From Belnapia mucosa (GTDB lineage: Bacteria > Pseudomonadota > Alphaproteobacteria > Acetobacterales > Acetobacteraceae), in NCBI RefSeq assembly GCF_016775475.1, contig NZ_JAEUXJ010000014.1, positions 1 to 64,000 on the forward strand: DNA of 64,000 bases. The letters are read 5' to 3'. A model generated the notes under the pieces. It was not told where the DNA came from and did no database searches. It saw nothing but the letters and a program-made list of their open reading frames with translations. This document shows positions 33,087-40,024 of this stretch, in pieces. How positions within the stretch are numbered: the first letter of the stretch is position 1; every line of letters begins with the position of its first letter. The translations under genes were made by a program, and so were the position numbers.

Positions 33087-35408
33087 CTAGCTCGCCCCTG
33101 CCTTCCGTCGCAGGGCGAGCCACACCTTCTCCGGCGTGGCGGGCATATCGATTTCCGGCACCGCGCCGGCGCGGGCGAGCGCGTCGGCGACCGCATTCAT
33201 GACCGCGGCGAGGGAGCCGCTGACGCCGGACTCGCCCGCGCCCTTGACGCCGAGGGGATTGCTGCGCGCCGGCACCTCGACCAAGCCCACCTCCAGCGCG
33301 GGCACATCGGTCGCGCGCGGGATCGCGTAATCCATGAAGGAGGCGGAGAGCAGCTGGCCCTCCGCGTCATAGACGATGTGCTCCATCAGGGCCTGGCCGA
33401 GGCCCTGCGCCACGCCGCCCTGGACTTGGCCATGCACGATCATCGGATTGATGGCGACGCCGACATCATCGACCGCGGTGTAGCGATCCACCCGGACCTC
33501 GCCTGTCGTCGGGTCGATCTCGACCTCGCAGACATGGCACCCATTCGGGAAGTTCAGCTCCTCCGTATCGAAATCGCCGGTGGAATCGAGGCTGGCCGGC
33601 ACGCCCTCAGGCAGGCTGCCCTCCAGGCGCAGGCGCCGCGCCAATTCCAGCAGCGCGATCCCGCGATCGGTGCCGGCGATGCGGAATTCCCCATCCGCGA
33701 ATTCGAGATCCGCCTCGGCGGCCTCGAGCAGATGCGCGGCCGCGCGCCGGCCCTTCTCGATGACGGCGTCGCAGGCGAGCGAGATGGCCGAACCCGCCAT
33801 CAGCATCGAGCGCGAGGCGATCGAGGCGAGGCCGCGCGGCACGTCGCGGCTATCGCCCTGCCGCAGCCGCACCGCCGCTTCCGGCACGCCGAACCGATGC
33901 GCGACGAGCTGGGCGAAGCTGGTCTCATGGCCCTGGCCGCTGGACTGGGTGGCGACCACCATGTCCACGCCGCCCGCCTCGTTGAAGCGGATATCGGCGC
34001 TTTCGTAGAGCAGGCCGCCGACGCATTCGAGGAAGCTGCAGAGGCCGCGGCCGCGGATCAGCCCGGCCGCCGCCGAGGCGCGTTCCCGGGCAGCGAAGCC
34101 ATCCCAGTCCGCCAGTTCCAGGGCGTGGTCGAGCACGCGGGCGAAGTCGCCGCTGTCATAGAGCCGCCCCGAGGGCGACTGGTAGGGCATCGCCTCCGCC
34201 GGGATCAGGTTCTGCCGGCGCAGCGCGATCGGGTCCCTCCCCGTCTCCCGTGCCGCCTGGTCGACCAGCCGCTCCATCACATAGGCGGCCGCTTCCCGCC
34301 CGGCGCCGCGATAGGGGCCGGTGGAGGCAGTGTTGCTCAGGACCAGCTTCACCGTCACGTCGATGGCCGGCGTGCGATAGACCAGCGGCAGCCCGTTGGT
34401 GGTGTTGCGGATGGTCACGAAGGGGCCATGCACCGAGTAATAGGCGCCCATCGCGTTCAGCACCTCGAGCCGCACGGCGAGGAAATGCCCCTCGGCATCC
34501 AGCGCCAGGGCGGCGTCGAGCACCGAGTCCCGCGCATGGTTGTCAGAAAGCAGGTGCTCGGTGCGCGTGCCGCGCCACTTCACCGGCCGGCCAAGCACCC
34601 GCGCCGCATGGAGGATGGCGATATCCTCGGGATAGGGCTGCTCCTTCACCCCGAAGGCGCCGCCCACGTCATGGGTGAAGACGAGCATGCGCTCGCGCGG
34701 CGCCCGGAGGGTGTGCTCGCAGAGCACCCGCAGCATGTACTGCACGCCCTGGGAGGCGGCGATCAGCTGCCAGCTCTCGCTGGCGGCCTCGTAGGAGGCG
34801 ATGCAGGTCCGCGGCTCGATCGGGTTGGCGACGACCCGGTTGTTGACCAGCCGCAGGCGGGTGACATGCGCCGCGTGGGCAAAGGCGGCCTCGGCCGCCG
34901 CCCGGTCGCCGCCATGCCAGGTGAGCCCGATATTGTCCGGCGCTTCGTCCCAGACGGCGGGCGCGCCGGGCTGGACCGCCGCAGCGGTATTGGTGACGGC
35001 CGGAAGCGCGTCGATATCGAGCGCGACGAGCTCCGCCGCATCCTCGGCCTCGGCGAGGCTCTCGGCCACCACCAGCACCACCGGCTCGCCGACATGGCGC
35101 ACCCGGCCGCTGGCCAGCACCGGCCGCGGCGCGTCGATCTGGGTGGCGAGGGGAAATTTCGGCATCGGCAGATAGGGGATCGGGCCGATGCCCGCCGCCT
35201 CCAGATCCGCCGCCACATAGAGGCCGAGGACGCCCGGCGCCGCACGGGCGGCATCGAGCTCGATCCCGCGGATCACCCCATGCGCATAGGGGCTGCGGAC
35301 GAAGACGGCGCAGGCCTGGCCGGGCAGGTCGATATCGTCGGCATAGCGTCCCCCGCCGGTCAGGAAACGGTGGTCCTCCCGCCTGCGGGTGGGTTTGGCG
35401 ATGCTCAT
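33087..35408 (-). CDS. Xanthine dehydrogenase/CoxL-family molybdopterin-binding subunit (second copy)
   Basis: A 773-residue molybdenum hydroxylase large subunit. The N-terminal domain is ITKP-like (PTRRREDHRFLTGGGRYADD). Cofactor sites are VGGAFGVKEQPYPED, STGPYRGAGREAAAYVME and ATQSSGQGHETSFAQ, with the catalytic Glu in GVKGAGESGVSGSL. It is only distantly similar to the copy at 26.5-29 kb, so it is not a recent duplicate. No Fe-S or FAD subunit gene is beside it. Gene order (FAH hydrolase, PuuE-like deacetylase, this gene, MFS transporter) suggests catabolism of an aromatic or N-heterocyclic compound. Confidence 0.9.
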   Translation of the reverse strand: MSIAKPTRRREDHRFLTGGGRYADDIDLPGQACAVFVRSPYAHGVIRGIELDAARAAPGVLGLYVAADLEAAGIGPIPYLPMPKFPLATQIDAPRPVLASGRVRHVGEPVVLVVAESLAEAEDAAELVALDIDALPAVTNTAAAVQPGAPAVWDEAPDNIGLTWHGGDRAAAEAAFAHAAHVTRLRLVNNRVVANPIEPRTCIASYEAASESWQLIAASQGVQYMLRVLCEHTLRAPRERMLVFTHDVGGAFGVKEQPYPEDIAILHAARVLGRPVKWRGTRTEHLLSDNHARDSVLDAALALDAEGHFLAVRLEVLNAMGAYYSVHGPFVTIRNTTNGLPLVYRTPAIDVTVKLVLSNTASTGPYRGAGREAAAYVMERLVDQAARETGRDPIALRRQNLIPAEAMPYQSPSGRLYDSGDFARVLDHALELADWDGFAARERASAAAGLIRGRGLCSFLECVGGLLYESADIRFNEAGGVDMVVATQSSGQGHETSFAQLVAHRFGVPEAAVRLRQGDSRDVPRGLASIASRSMLMAGSAISLACDAVIEKGRRAAAHLLEAAEADLEFADGEFRIAGTDRGIALLELARRLRLEGSLPEGVPASLDSTGDFDTEELNFPNGCHVCEVEIDPTTGEVRVDRYTAVDDVGVAINPMIVHGQVQGGVAQGLGQALMEHIVYDAEGQLLSASFMDYAIPRATDVPALEVGLVEVPARSNPLGVKGAGESGVSGSLAAVMNAVADALARAGAVPEIDMPATPEKVWLALRRKAGAS

Positions 35409-35446
35409 CGCTGCCTACTCCAGGATGACGCCGGCCGAGCGCCGGG

Positions 35447-36316
35447 TCACGAGCCGACCAGGGTCCCGCGATGCGCCAGCAGATGCTCCGCCGCTTCGAG
35501 GCGGGTGCCGGTCCAGACATCCGGGGCCGCTTTGACCCGCCGCATGATCTCATCGAAGACCCAGGCGCCGGCGGGGCGGCCATAGACATGGGTATGGATC
35601 GTGACGTCGAGCATGAGCGGCCCCGTCTCGCGCTCGCGCATCGCGGCGAAGGCGTCCTCGAATTGCTCCAGCATGGCGCGGGCGTTGTTGCCGTAGCGGA
35701 TGGCGCTGGGCAGGTCGTTGACATCCATGATCAGCGGGATGCGGACGATGTCGCGGCCGCCCCTGGTGATCTCGAGATAGGGCAGGTCATCGTCGTTGCA
35801 GTCGCCGTCATGCCGGTAGCCGGCCTCGGCGAGCAGATCCGTATGGCCCGGGCTGCCGGTGCCGCGCGGGCTGATCCAGCCCCGCGGCGCCGCACCGGTG
35901 AGATCGGCGATGAGGCCGGTGGTGCGGCGGATGTTCTCCCGCTGCCCGGCCTCGTCCAGATACACGGGGATCACGTCCATGCCGTAGGAATGGGCGACGA
36001 TCTCATGCCCGGCCTGGTGGATGGCGCGCACCGTCTCCGGCCATTTCTCCGCCAGGACGCCGTTGGTCATGACGCTGGTGCGGATGCCGTTGCGGGCCGC
36101 GATCTCGAGCGCGCGCCAGATGCCGCGTGTCGGACCATAGAGGCCCCAGGAGGCGGCATTGGCATCGAAGACGCCGGGCTTCAGCGGGTTGCCCATCGGC
36201 CCGATGCCCGGCACCTGCCCTTCCGACCAGCCCTCATAGGCGATGTTGAAGACGATGCCGACGCGGTGGCCGCCCGGGAAGCGGAAGCTGTCGGGAGCAC
36301 GGCGGATGCTGGTCAT
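35447..36316 (-). CDS. Polysaccharide deacetylase-family hydrolase (PuuE-like)
   Basis: A 289-residue NodB-fold enzyme. Recognisable parts are the N-terminal strand HRVGIVFNIAYEGWSEG, the HEIVAHSYGMDVIP metal region, RGWISPRGTGSPGHTDLLAE, and the closing DVTIHTHVYGRPAG. This layout resembles PuuE-type (cofactor-independent allantoinase) and related imidase/deacetylase proteins more than chitin deacetylases, since the usual TFDD is replaced. It lies between an FAH-family hydrolase and a molybdenum hydroxylase, compatible with purine- or heterocycle-ring opening. Exact activity is uncertain. Confidence 0.75.
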   Translation of the reverse strand: MTSIRRAPDSFRFPGGHRVGIVFNIAYEGWSEGQVPGIGPMGNPLKPGVFDANAASWGLYGPTRGIWRALEIAARNGIRTSVMTNGVLAEKWPETVRAIHQAGHEIVAHSYGMDVIPVYLDEAGQRENIRRTTGLIADLTGAAPRGWISPRGTGSPGHTDLLAEAGYRHDGDCNDDDLPYLEITRGGRDIVRIPLIMDVNDLPSAIRYGNNARAMLEQFEDAFAAMRERETGPLMLDVTIHTHVYGRPAGAWVFDEIMRRVKAAPDVWTGTRLEAAEHLLAHRGTLVGS

Positions 36317-36332
36317 CTTGGGATTCCCTGGT

Positions 36333-37169
36333 TCAGGCCGCGACGGGCGATTCGGCGACGGGATTGGAGAGGACACCGATGCCCTCGATCTCGATCTCGC
36401 AGGTGTCGCCGGGCTGCATGAAGACCGGCGGCTTGCGCGGGTAGCCGACGCCGGCCGGCGTGCCGGTGATGATCACGTCGCCAGGCTCCAGCGTCATGAC
36501 CTCGGAGAGGATGGCGATGGTCCGGGCAACGCTGAAGATCATGTCGCCGGTGTTGCCGTCCTGCAGCGTGCGGCCGTTGAGGCGGGTCGCGATCCGCAGG
36601 CCATGCGCGCCCTCGGGCAATTCGTCGGGGGTGACGATCTCCGGCCCGAAGGCGCCGGTCGCGTCGAAATTCTTGCCCATGGTCCATTGCGTGGACTTGC
36701 GCTGGTAGTCGCGCAGCGAGCCGTCGTTGAAACAGGAATAGCCGGCGACATGGCGAAGCGCCTCGGCCTCCTTAACCCGGAGGGCCGGCTTGCCGATGAT
36801 GATGGCCAGCTCCGCCTCGTAGTCGAGCTTCTCGGAGGCCGGCGGGCGGAGGATCGGCTGCCCCGGCCCCACCAGGGAGGTCGCGGCGCGGAGGAAGACG
36901 GCCGGGTAGTCCGGGATCGGGTTCCCGCCCTCCTTGGCATGATCGACATAGTTCAGGCCGATGCAGATGACCTTGCCGGGGCGGAGGACCGGCTGGAGCA
37001 GGGTCGCCTCGGATACGGGGATGGCGGGCCCGGTCGGCCTGCGGGCGGCGCCGGCGAGATCCTGGAGGATGGCGGTCTCGGTCGCGGCCGCGATGGGGCG
37101 GATCTGGTCGCCCTCCCGAATCCCGAATTGGGCGGAGGAGGAGCCTTGGCGGAATGTGACGAGGCGCAT
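36333..37169 (-). CDS. Fumarylacetoacetate hydrolase-family protein
   Basis: A 278-residue C-C hydrolase/decarboxylase of the FAH superfamily. Signature stretches are KVICIGLNYVDHAKEGG, the metal site LDYEAELAIIIGK, CFNDGSLRDYQRKS, QWTMGKNFDATGAFGPEI, DMIFSVARTIAILSE and VIITGTPAGVGYPRKPP. Such enzymes act on oxo-acids such as acylpyruvates or ring-cleavage products. It is the first gene of the minus-strand operon, 69 bases from the divergent GntR regulator. Confidence 0.9.
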   Translation of the reverse strand: MRLVTFRQGSSSAQFGIREGDQIRPIAAATETAILQDLAGAARRPTGPAIPVSEATLLQPVLRPGKVICIGLNYVDHAKEGGNPIPDYPAVFLRAATSLVGPGQPILRPPASEKLDYEAELAIIIGKPALRVKEAEALRHVAGYSCFNDGSLRDYQRKSTQWTMGKNFDATGAFGPEIVTPDELPEGAHGLRIATRLNGRTLQDGNTGDMIFSVARTIAILSEVMTLEPGDVIITGTPAGVGYPRKPPVFMQPGDTCEIEIEGIGVLSNPVAESPVAA

Positions 37170-37193
37170 GACGTTTCCAGCTTGGTTGGCGGT

Positions 37194-37212
37194 AGTTTTG
37201 TCGATAAAAACT
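37194..37212. promoter_or_regulatory. Candidate GntR operator between divergent genes
   Basis: In the 69-base gap between the FAH-family operon and its divergent GntR gene lies an inverted repeat, AGTTTT (37194-37199) and AAAACT (37207-37212), with seven bases between. The middle reads TTGTCGATAA, one base pair short of the TTGTC-type core often bound by FadR/FCD-type GntR proteins. It is the only AT-rich symmetrical element in the gap, making autoregulation plus control of the operon likely. Confidence 0.5.
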
Positions 37213-37238
37213 CTCCCTGCAACCCCTTCGGCGTTAAA

Positions 37239-37973
37239 ATGGCGGCACTGGACGGAAACAGCGTTGAAGCAGCGGCGATCGATCCGATCCCCACCCTGGC
37301 CCGGCAAGTGATGGAGCAGCTCCGGCGGGACATCCTCGAGGGGGCGCATCCGCCGGGCGGCCGCCTCCGCATCGAGAGCCTGCGGGAGCGGTATGGCGCC
37401 GGCGCATCTCCCATCCGGGAGGCGCTCAGTCAGCTTGCGGCCGAGGGGCTGGTGCTGCGGGTGGACCAGCGGGGCTTCCGGGTCGCCCTCGCGGATTCAG
37501 CGATGCTGCGGGACCTGATCGAGACCCGCTGCCTGGTCGAGACCGCGGCGCTCCGGGCCTCCATCGCGCGGGGCGATGCGGCATGGGAGGAACAGGTGCT
37601 CGTCTCGCACCACCGGCTGGCGCGGACGCCGCGATCGGCTGACCCCGGCCGCTTCCTCCCCAATCCCGAATGGGAGGCGCATCACCGCGCCTTCCACCTG
37701 GCGCTGCTTGACGGGTGCGGCGCCCGGGCGCTGCTGGCCTTCTGTGCCGATCTGCAGGATCGCGCCCTGCGGTTCCGCTACCTGTCCAACCAGGTCGCCT
37801 GGCCGCAGCGCGATGTCGGCGCCGAGCACAAGGCGATCTGCGAAGCCGCGATCGGCCGGCAGGCGGACGAGGCCTGCGCCCTCCTCGAAGCCCATTACCG
37901 GCGCACGGGGCATTTCCTGTCCGCCGCCGCTCCGCGGGAAGACTTACCGACCGGGCAGGGGCCAAGCACCTGA
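37239..37973 (+). CDS. GntR-family transcriptional regulator (FCD/FadR subfamily)
   Basis: A 244-residue DNA-binding protein. The N-terminal winged helix spans about 18-80 (LARQVMEQLRRDILEGAHPP, LRERYGAGASPIREALSQLA, GLVLRVDQRGFRVA). The C-terminal all-helical FCD domain has metal/ligand-binding positions within EWEAHHRAFHLALLDGCG and the later GAEHKAICEAAIGRQADEA. Divergent orientation from the FAH/deacetylase/Mo-hydroxylase/MFS operon makes it the likely effector-responsive regulator of that operon. Confidence 0.9.
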   Translation: MAALDGNSVEAAAIDPIPTLARQVMEQLRRDILEGAHPPGGRLRIESLRERYGAGASPIREALSQLAAEGLVLRVDQRGFRVALADSAMLRDLIETRCLVETAALRASIARGDAAWEEQVLVSHHRLARTPRSADPGRFLPNPEWEAHHRAFHLALLDGCGARALLAFCADLQDRALRFRYLSNQVAWPQRDVGAEHKAICEAAIGRQADEACALLEAHYRRTGHFLSAAAPREDLPTGQGPST

Positions 37974-37974
37974 T

Positions 37975-37988
37975 CCAAGCCTCCTTGG
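37975..37988. terminator. Weak hairpin after the GntR gene
   Basis: CCAAG and CTTGG pair around a CCTC loop two bases after the GntR stop, followed by a second short pairing (CCAGG/CCTGG at about 37993-38010) reaching into the end of the converging acetyltransferase gene. There is no T-tract. Either could end transcription between the converging genes. Confidence 0.3.
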
Positions 37989-38001
37989 CAGCACCAGGGA
38001 C

Positions 38002-38691
38002 TCAAGCCTGGCCTGTCTTACAGTCCGCAACGCTTGGTTCGTGCGACGGATCTGCCCCTGCAGCTGCCTCCCACCGATCGCAGAACGCCTCGATTTCGGT
38101 GGATTGGAAGTCGGCCAGGCGCTGCATGATCAGCGCAAATGGCCAGTCCCACCAGGCGATGCGGTTGAGCCGCTCGGCGATGGATGGCGGAAAACGGTCC
38201 CGGATGGGCCGGGCCGGCACGCCGCCGACCACGGTGTAGGGTGCCACATCCCGGGTGACCACGGCACCGGCCGCCAGCACCGCGCCATTCCCCACGCAAA
38301 CCCCCGGCAGCACCGTGACCCCGTGCCCGATCCAGACATCATGGCCGATCTGGACCCGGTCGGCCCGGCGGTCCTGAAAGAAGCCGTGGTCACGTTCCGC
38401 GCCGGCATCGTAGTATTCCGGGCAGTAGGTGAAGCGGTGCAGCGAAGGACGGTCCATCGGATGGTTCGGCGCACCGATGCGGACATTGGCGGCGATGGCG
38501 CAGAACCTGCCGATCGTCGCGTCCGCCACGGTGCAACCCCGCCCGATATAGGAGTAGTCCCCGAGTTCGGCATACTCCATGGCTGTCCCACCCAGGATCT
38601 CGCAGCATCGGCCGATGACGGTGTCGCGCAGCGACACGTCCGGGTCGATCCGTGTTTCCGCGATTTTCGGCCCTTGCCGTGCTTGGCTCAT
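38002..38691 (-). CDS. Hexapeptide-repeat acetyltransferase (phosphonate-metabolism/xenobiotic acetyltransferase type)
   Basis: A 229-residue left-handed beta-helix transferase. Hexapeptide turns run through IGRCCEILGGTAMEYAELG, YSYIGRGCTVADATIGRFC and IGHDVWIGHGVTVLPG. The segment NHPMDRPSLHRFTYCPEYY and the end AERLNRIAWWDWP closely follow the transferase found in phosphonate (phn) gene clusters, a relative of chloramphenicol/virginiamycin acetyltransferases. No phn genes are nearby, so this is an orphan copy with unknown acceptor. The start is set at ATG 38691; a start further upstream would be unsupported. Confidence 0.8.
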   Translation of the reverse strand: MSQARQGPKIAETRIDPDVSLRDTVIGRCCEILGGTAMEYAELGDYSYIGRGCTVADATIGRFCAIAANVRIGAPNHPMDRPSLHRFTYCPEYYDAGAERDHGFFQDRRADRVQIGHDVWIGHGVTVLPGVCVGNGAVLAAGAVVTRDVAPYTVVGGVPARPIRDRFPPSIAERLNRIAWWDWPFALIMQRLADFQSTEIEAFCDRWEAAAGADPSHEPSVADCKTGQA

Positions 38692-38884
38692 GGATGCCCT
38701 GCCCCGATCCTCCTGGATGGCTACATCCGGTGTGCTGATCCGGAAAGAGGCGCAGCAGGATGTCAGAAAAACTTCAGACATGGCCGCTGCCGGGCCTGAG
38801 ACCCGGCCACCCGGACAGATCGGGTGCCGCAAGCCGCGGGGCTGGAGGAAGCGCGACCGGCTGTAACGCCAGCCACCTGGTTCA

Positions 38885-39652
38885 TCAGGCCGGAACCAGG
38901 GTTTCGGCCAGCCTGCTCCAGGAGGCCTCGCGGAGGTCGCGGCGCATCGCCTCCTCATCGGTCCAGCGCTTTTCGGCAGGGAGGCGGATCGTCTCGCACT
39001 GCACCGTCAGCCTGCTGTCGCGGAAGGGCCACGGGTCCAGCGACCAGCGGGATGGTCCCAGCCGCACGAGATTCATCTTGCGTTTGCTGCCATCCTCCAT
39101 CGGCGCCTCCCCGGCCTTGTCCGGCTCCGCGAAGCAGAGGGCGAGGGACAGGGCATCGGTCACCCCGACGAGGTCATGGTTCCGCCTGACCTGCACGGGG
39201 TCCGCGCCGAGCCGCGCCATCCAGTCCGCCTGCAGGGCGGCCTCCTTCGCGGCATTCCGGTCGATCGCGGCATGGTCCTCCGGCGGCAGGCGCTCCGGGT
39301 CCATGTACTCGGTATAGACCCGCGTGCCGTGGAGCGAGATGAGCAGGGCGGGCCAGAGGCCCCAGGCGGCACGGGCGATCTCCACGCCCCGGGCCCACAT
39401 CGGCGCATGGACGGCGGGGCCGAGGCTGGTGAAGGGATGGGGCAGGCCCGTCTCCGGGTCGAGGGTCGGAGCGGTTTCCCAATCCAGCCAGGCGAGGTCG
39501 TGCTGCTCGGCGGCGAGGATGACCTCGGGCGCCGGGTCCGGCCGGGCGAAGCCGTGGGCGCCCCAGGCGGCCATCATCTGGCCGGACAGCAGGGCATGGG
39601 AGGGCTGGGAGATGAGAAGGCGGGTGCCGTTCTCTGGGCTACGGAGGATCAT
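38885..39652 (-). CDS. DUF3891 family protein
   Basis: A 255-residue soluble protein of the DUF3891 family. Typical parts are ISQPSHALLSGQMMAAWG near the N-terminus, ILAAEQHDLAWLDWE, ISLHGTRVYTEYM and the LSLALCFAEPDK region with several conserved His and Asp residues, suggestive of a metal-dependent fold. The role of the family is unknown. It is transcribed away from the Kdp promoter, with a 192-base gap before the first small Kdp ORF. Confidence 0.8.
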   Translation of the reverse strand: MILRSPENGTRLLISQPSHALLSGQMMAAWGAHGFARPDPAPEVILAAEQHDLAWLDWETAPTLDPETGLPHPFTSLGPAVHAPMWARGVEIARAAWGLWPALLISLHGTRVYTEYMDPERLPPEDHAAIDRNAAKEAALQADWMARLGADPVQVRRNHDLVGVTDALSLALCFAEPDKAGEAPMEDGSKRKMNLVRLGPSRWSLDPWPFRDSRLTVQCETIRLPAEKRWTDEEAMRRDLREASWSRLAETLVPA

Positions 39653-39725
39653 CTCCTGTCAACGCGCGAACAGGCCGCTCGGATACGGCAATTCCTGAGG
39701 CCCGGCGGCGGTGCGCGGTCGCGTC

Positions 39726-39742
39726 TTTATGGGTTTTTTACG
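39726..39742 (+). promoter_or_regulatory. KdpE-box-like operator upstream of the kdp operon
   Basis: TTTAT at 39726-39730 and TTTTTTAC at 39734-39741 are spaced like the T-rich KdpE site of the E. coli kdpFABC promoter (TTTATACTTTTTTTACA as I remember it). It is the only such T-rich stretch in the 192-base gap, is about 100 bases upstream of the first small ORF, and the operon itself encodes KdpD and KdpE. Potassium-limitation control through KdpE is therefore likely. Confidence 0.6.
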
Positions 39743-39844
39743 CGGTGCCCCCGGATCTCACATCGATCCTTTGCACGCTGTCCCGCTACGTCCTCTGTCC
39801 GGACCTGCGACATCCGCATCCGCATATCGGCACCAGGGCGCATC

Positions 39845-39928
39845 ATGATCGACATCCTTCTGCTGGCGCTCGGCGTCGGCCTGTTCGGCCTCATGGCCGC
39901 CTACGCCTCCGGCTGCGAGCGGGTGTGA
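39845..39928 (+). CDS. 27-residue hydrophobic micro-protein preceding kdpF
   Basis: A tiny ORF from ATG 39845: MIDILLLALGVGLFGLMAAY, followed by a short polar end. It is a single membrane helix with codon bias like the neighbours. Its TGA stop overlaps the kdpF GTG start (GTGA), the kind of coupling seen between real genes. It is not KdpF itself, which follows directly. It could be a second small subunit or regulator of the KdpFABC pump, or a leader ORF. I rely on position, overlap and hydrophobicity only. Confidence 0.6.
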   Translation: MIDILLLALGVGLFGLMAAYASGCERV

Positions 39929-40020
39929 CCGCCGTGGCCGAGCTCATCCTCGGCGGCGCCGTGGCCGCCGGCCTCCTCCTCTATCTGCTATGGGCGCTGC
40001 TGCGGCCCGAGGATCTCTGA
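39925..40020 (+). CDS. kdpF: K+-transporting ATPase subunit F
   Basis: A 31-residue single-helix peptide (VAELILGGAVAAGLLLYLLW, then ALLRPEDL). The YLxxALLRPE(D/E) ending is the KdpF hallmark, and the E. coli peptide is of similar size (29). GTG 39925 overlaps the stop of the upstream micro-ORF; a second in-frame GTG at 39934 would give 28 residues. KdpF stabilises the KdpABC complex in the inner membrane. kdpA starts four bases later. Confidence 0.9.
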   Translation: MTAVAELILGGAVAAGLLLYLLWALLRPEDL

Positions 40021-40024
40021 TCCC

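Noticed and set aside
26556..35408. Possibility that the two molybdenum hydroxylase subunits are a recent duplication
   Set aside because: Their sequences differ throughout, including around the cofactor motifs, and gene contexts are unrelated.
39745..40020. 91-codon open frame covering the kdp leader and kdpF
   Set aside because: Only its last 31 codons are kdpF; the upstream part crosses the promoter and the overlapping micro-ORF and reads as non-coding.
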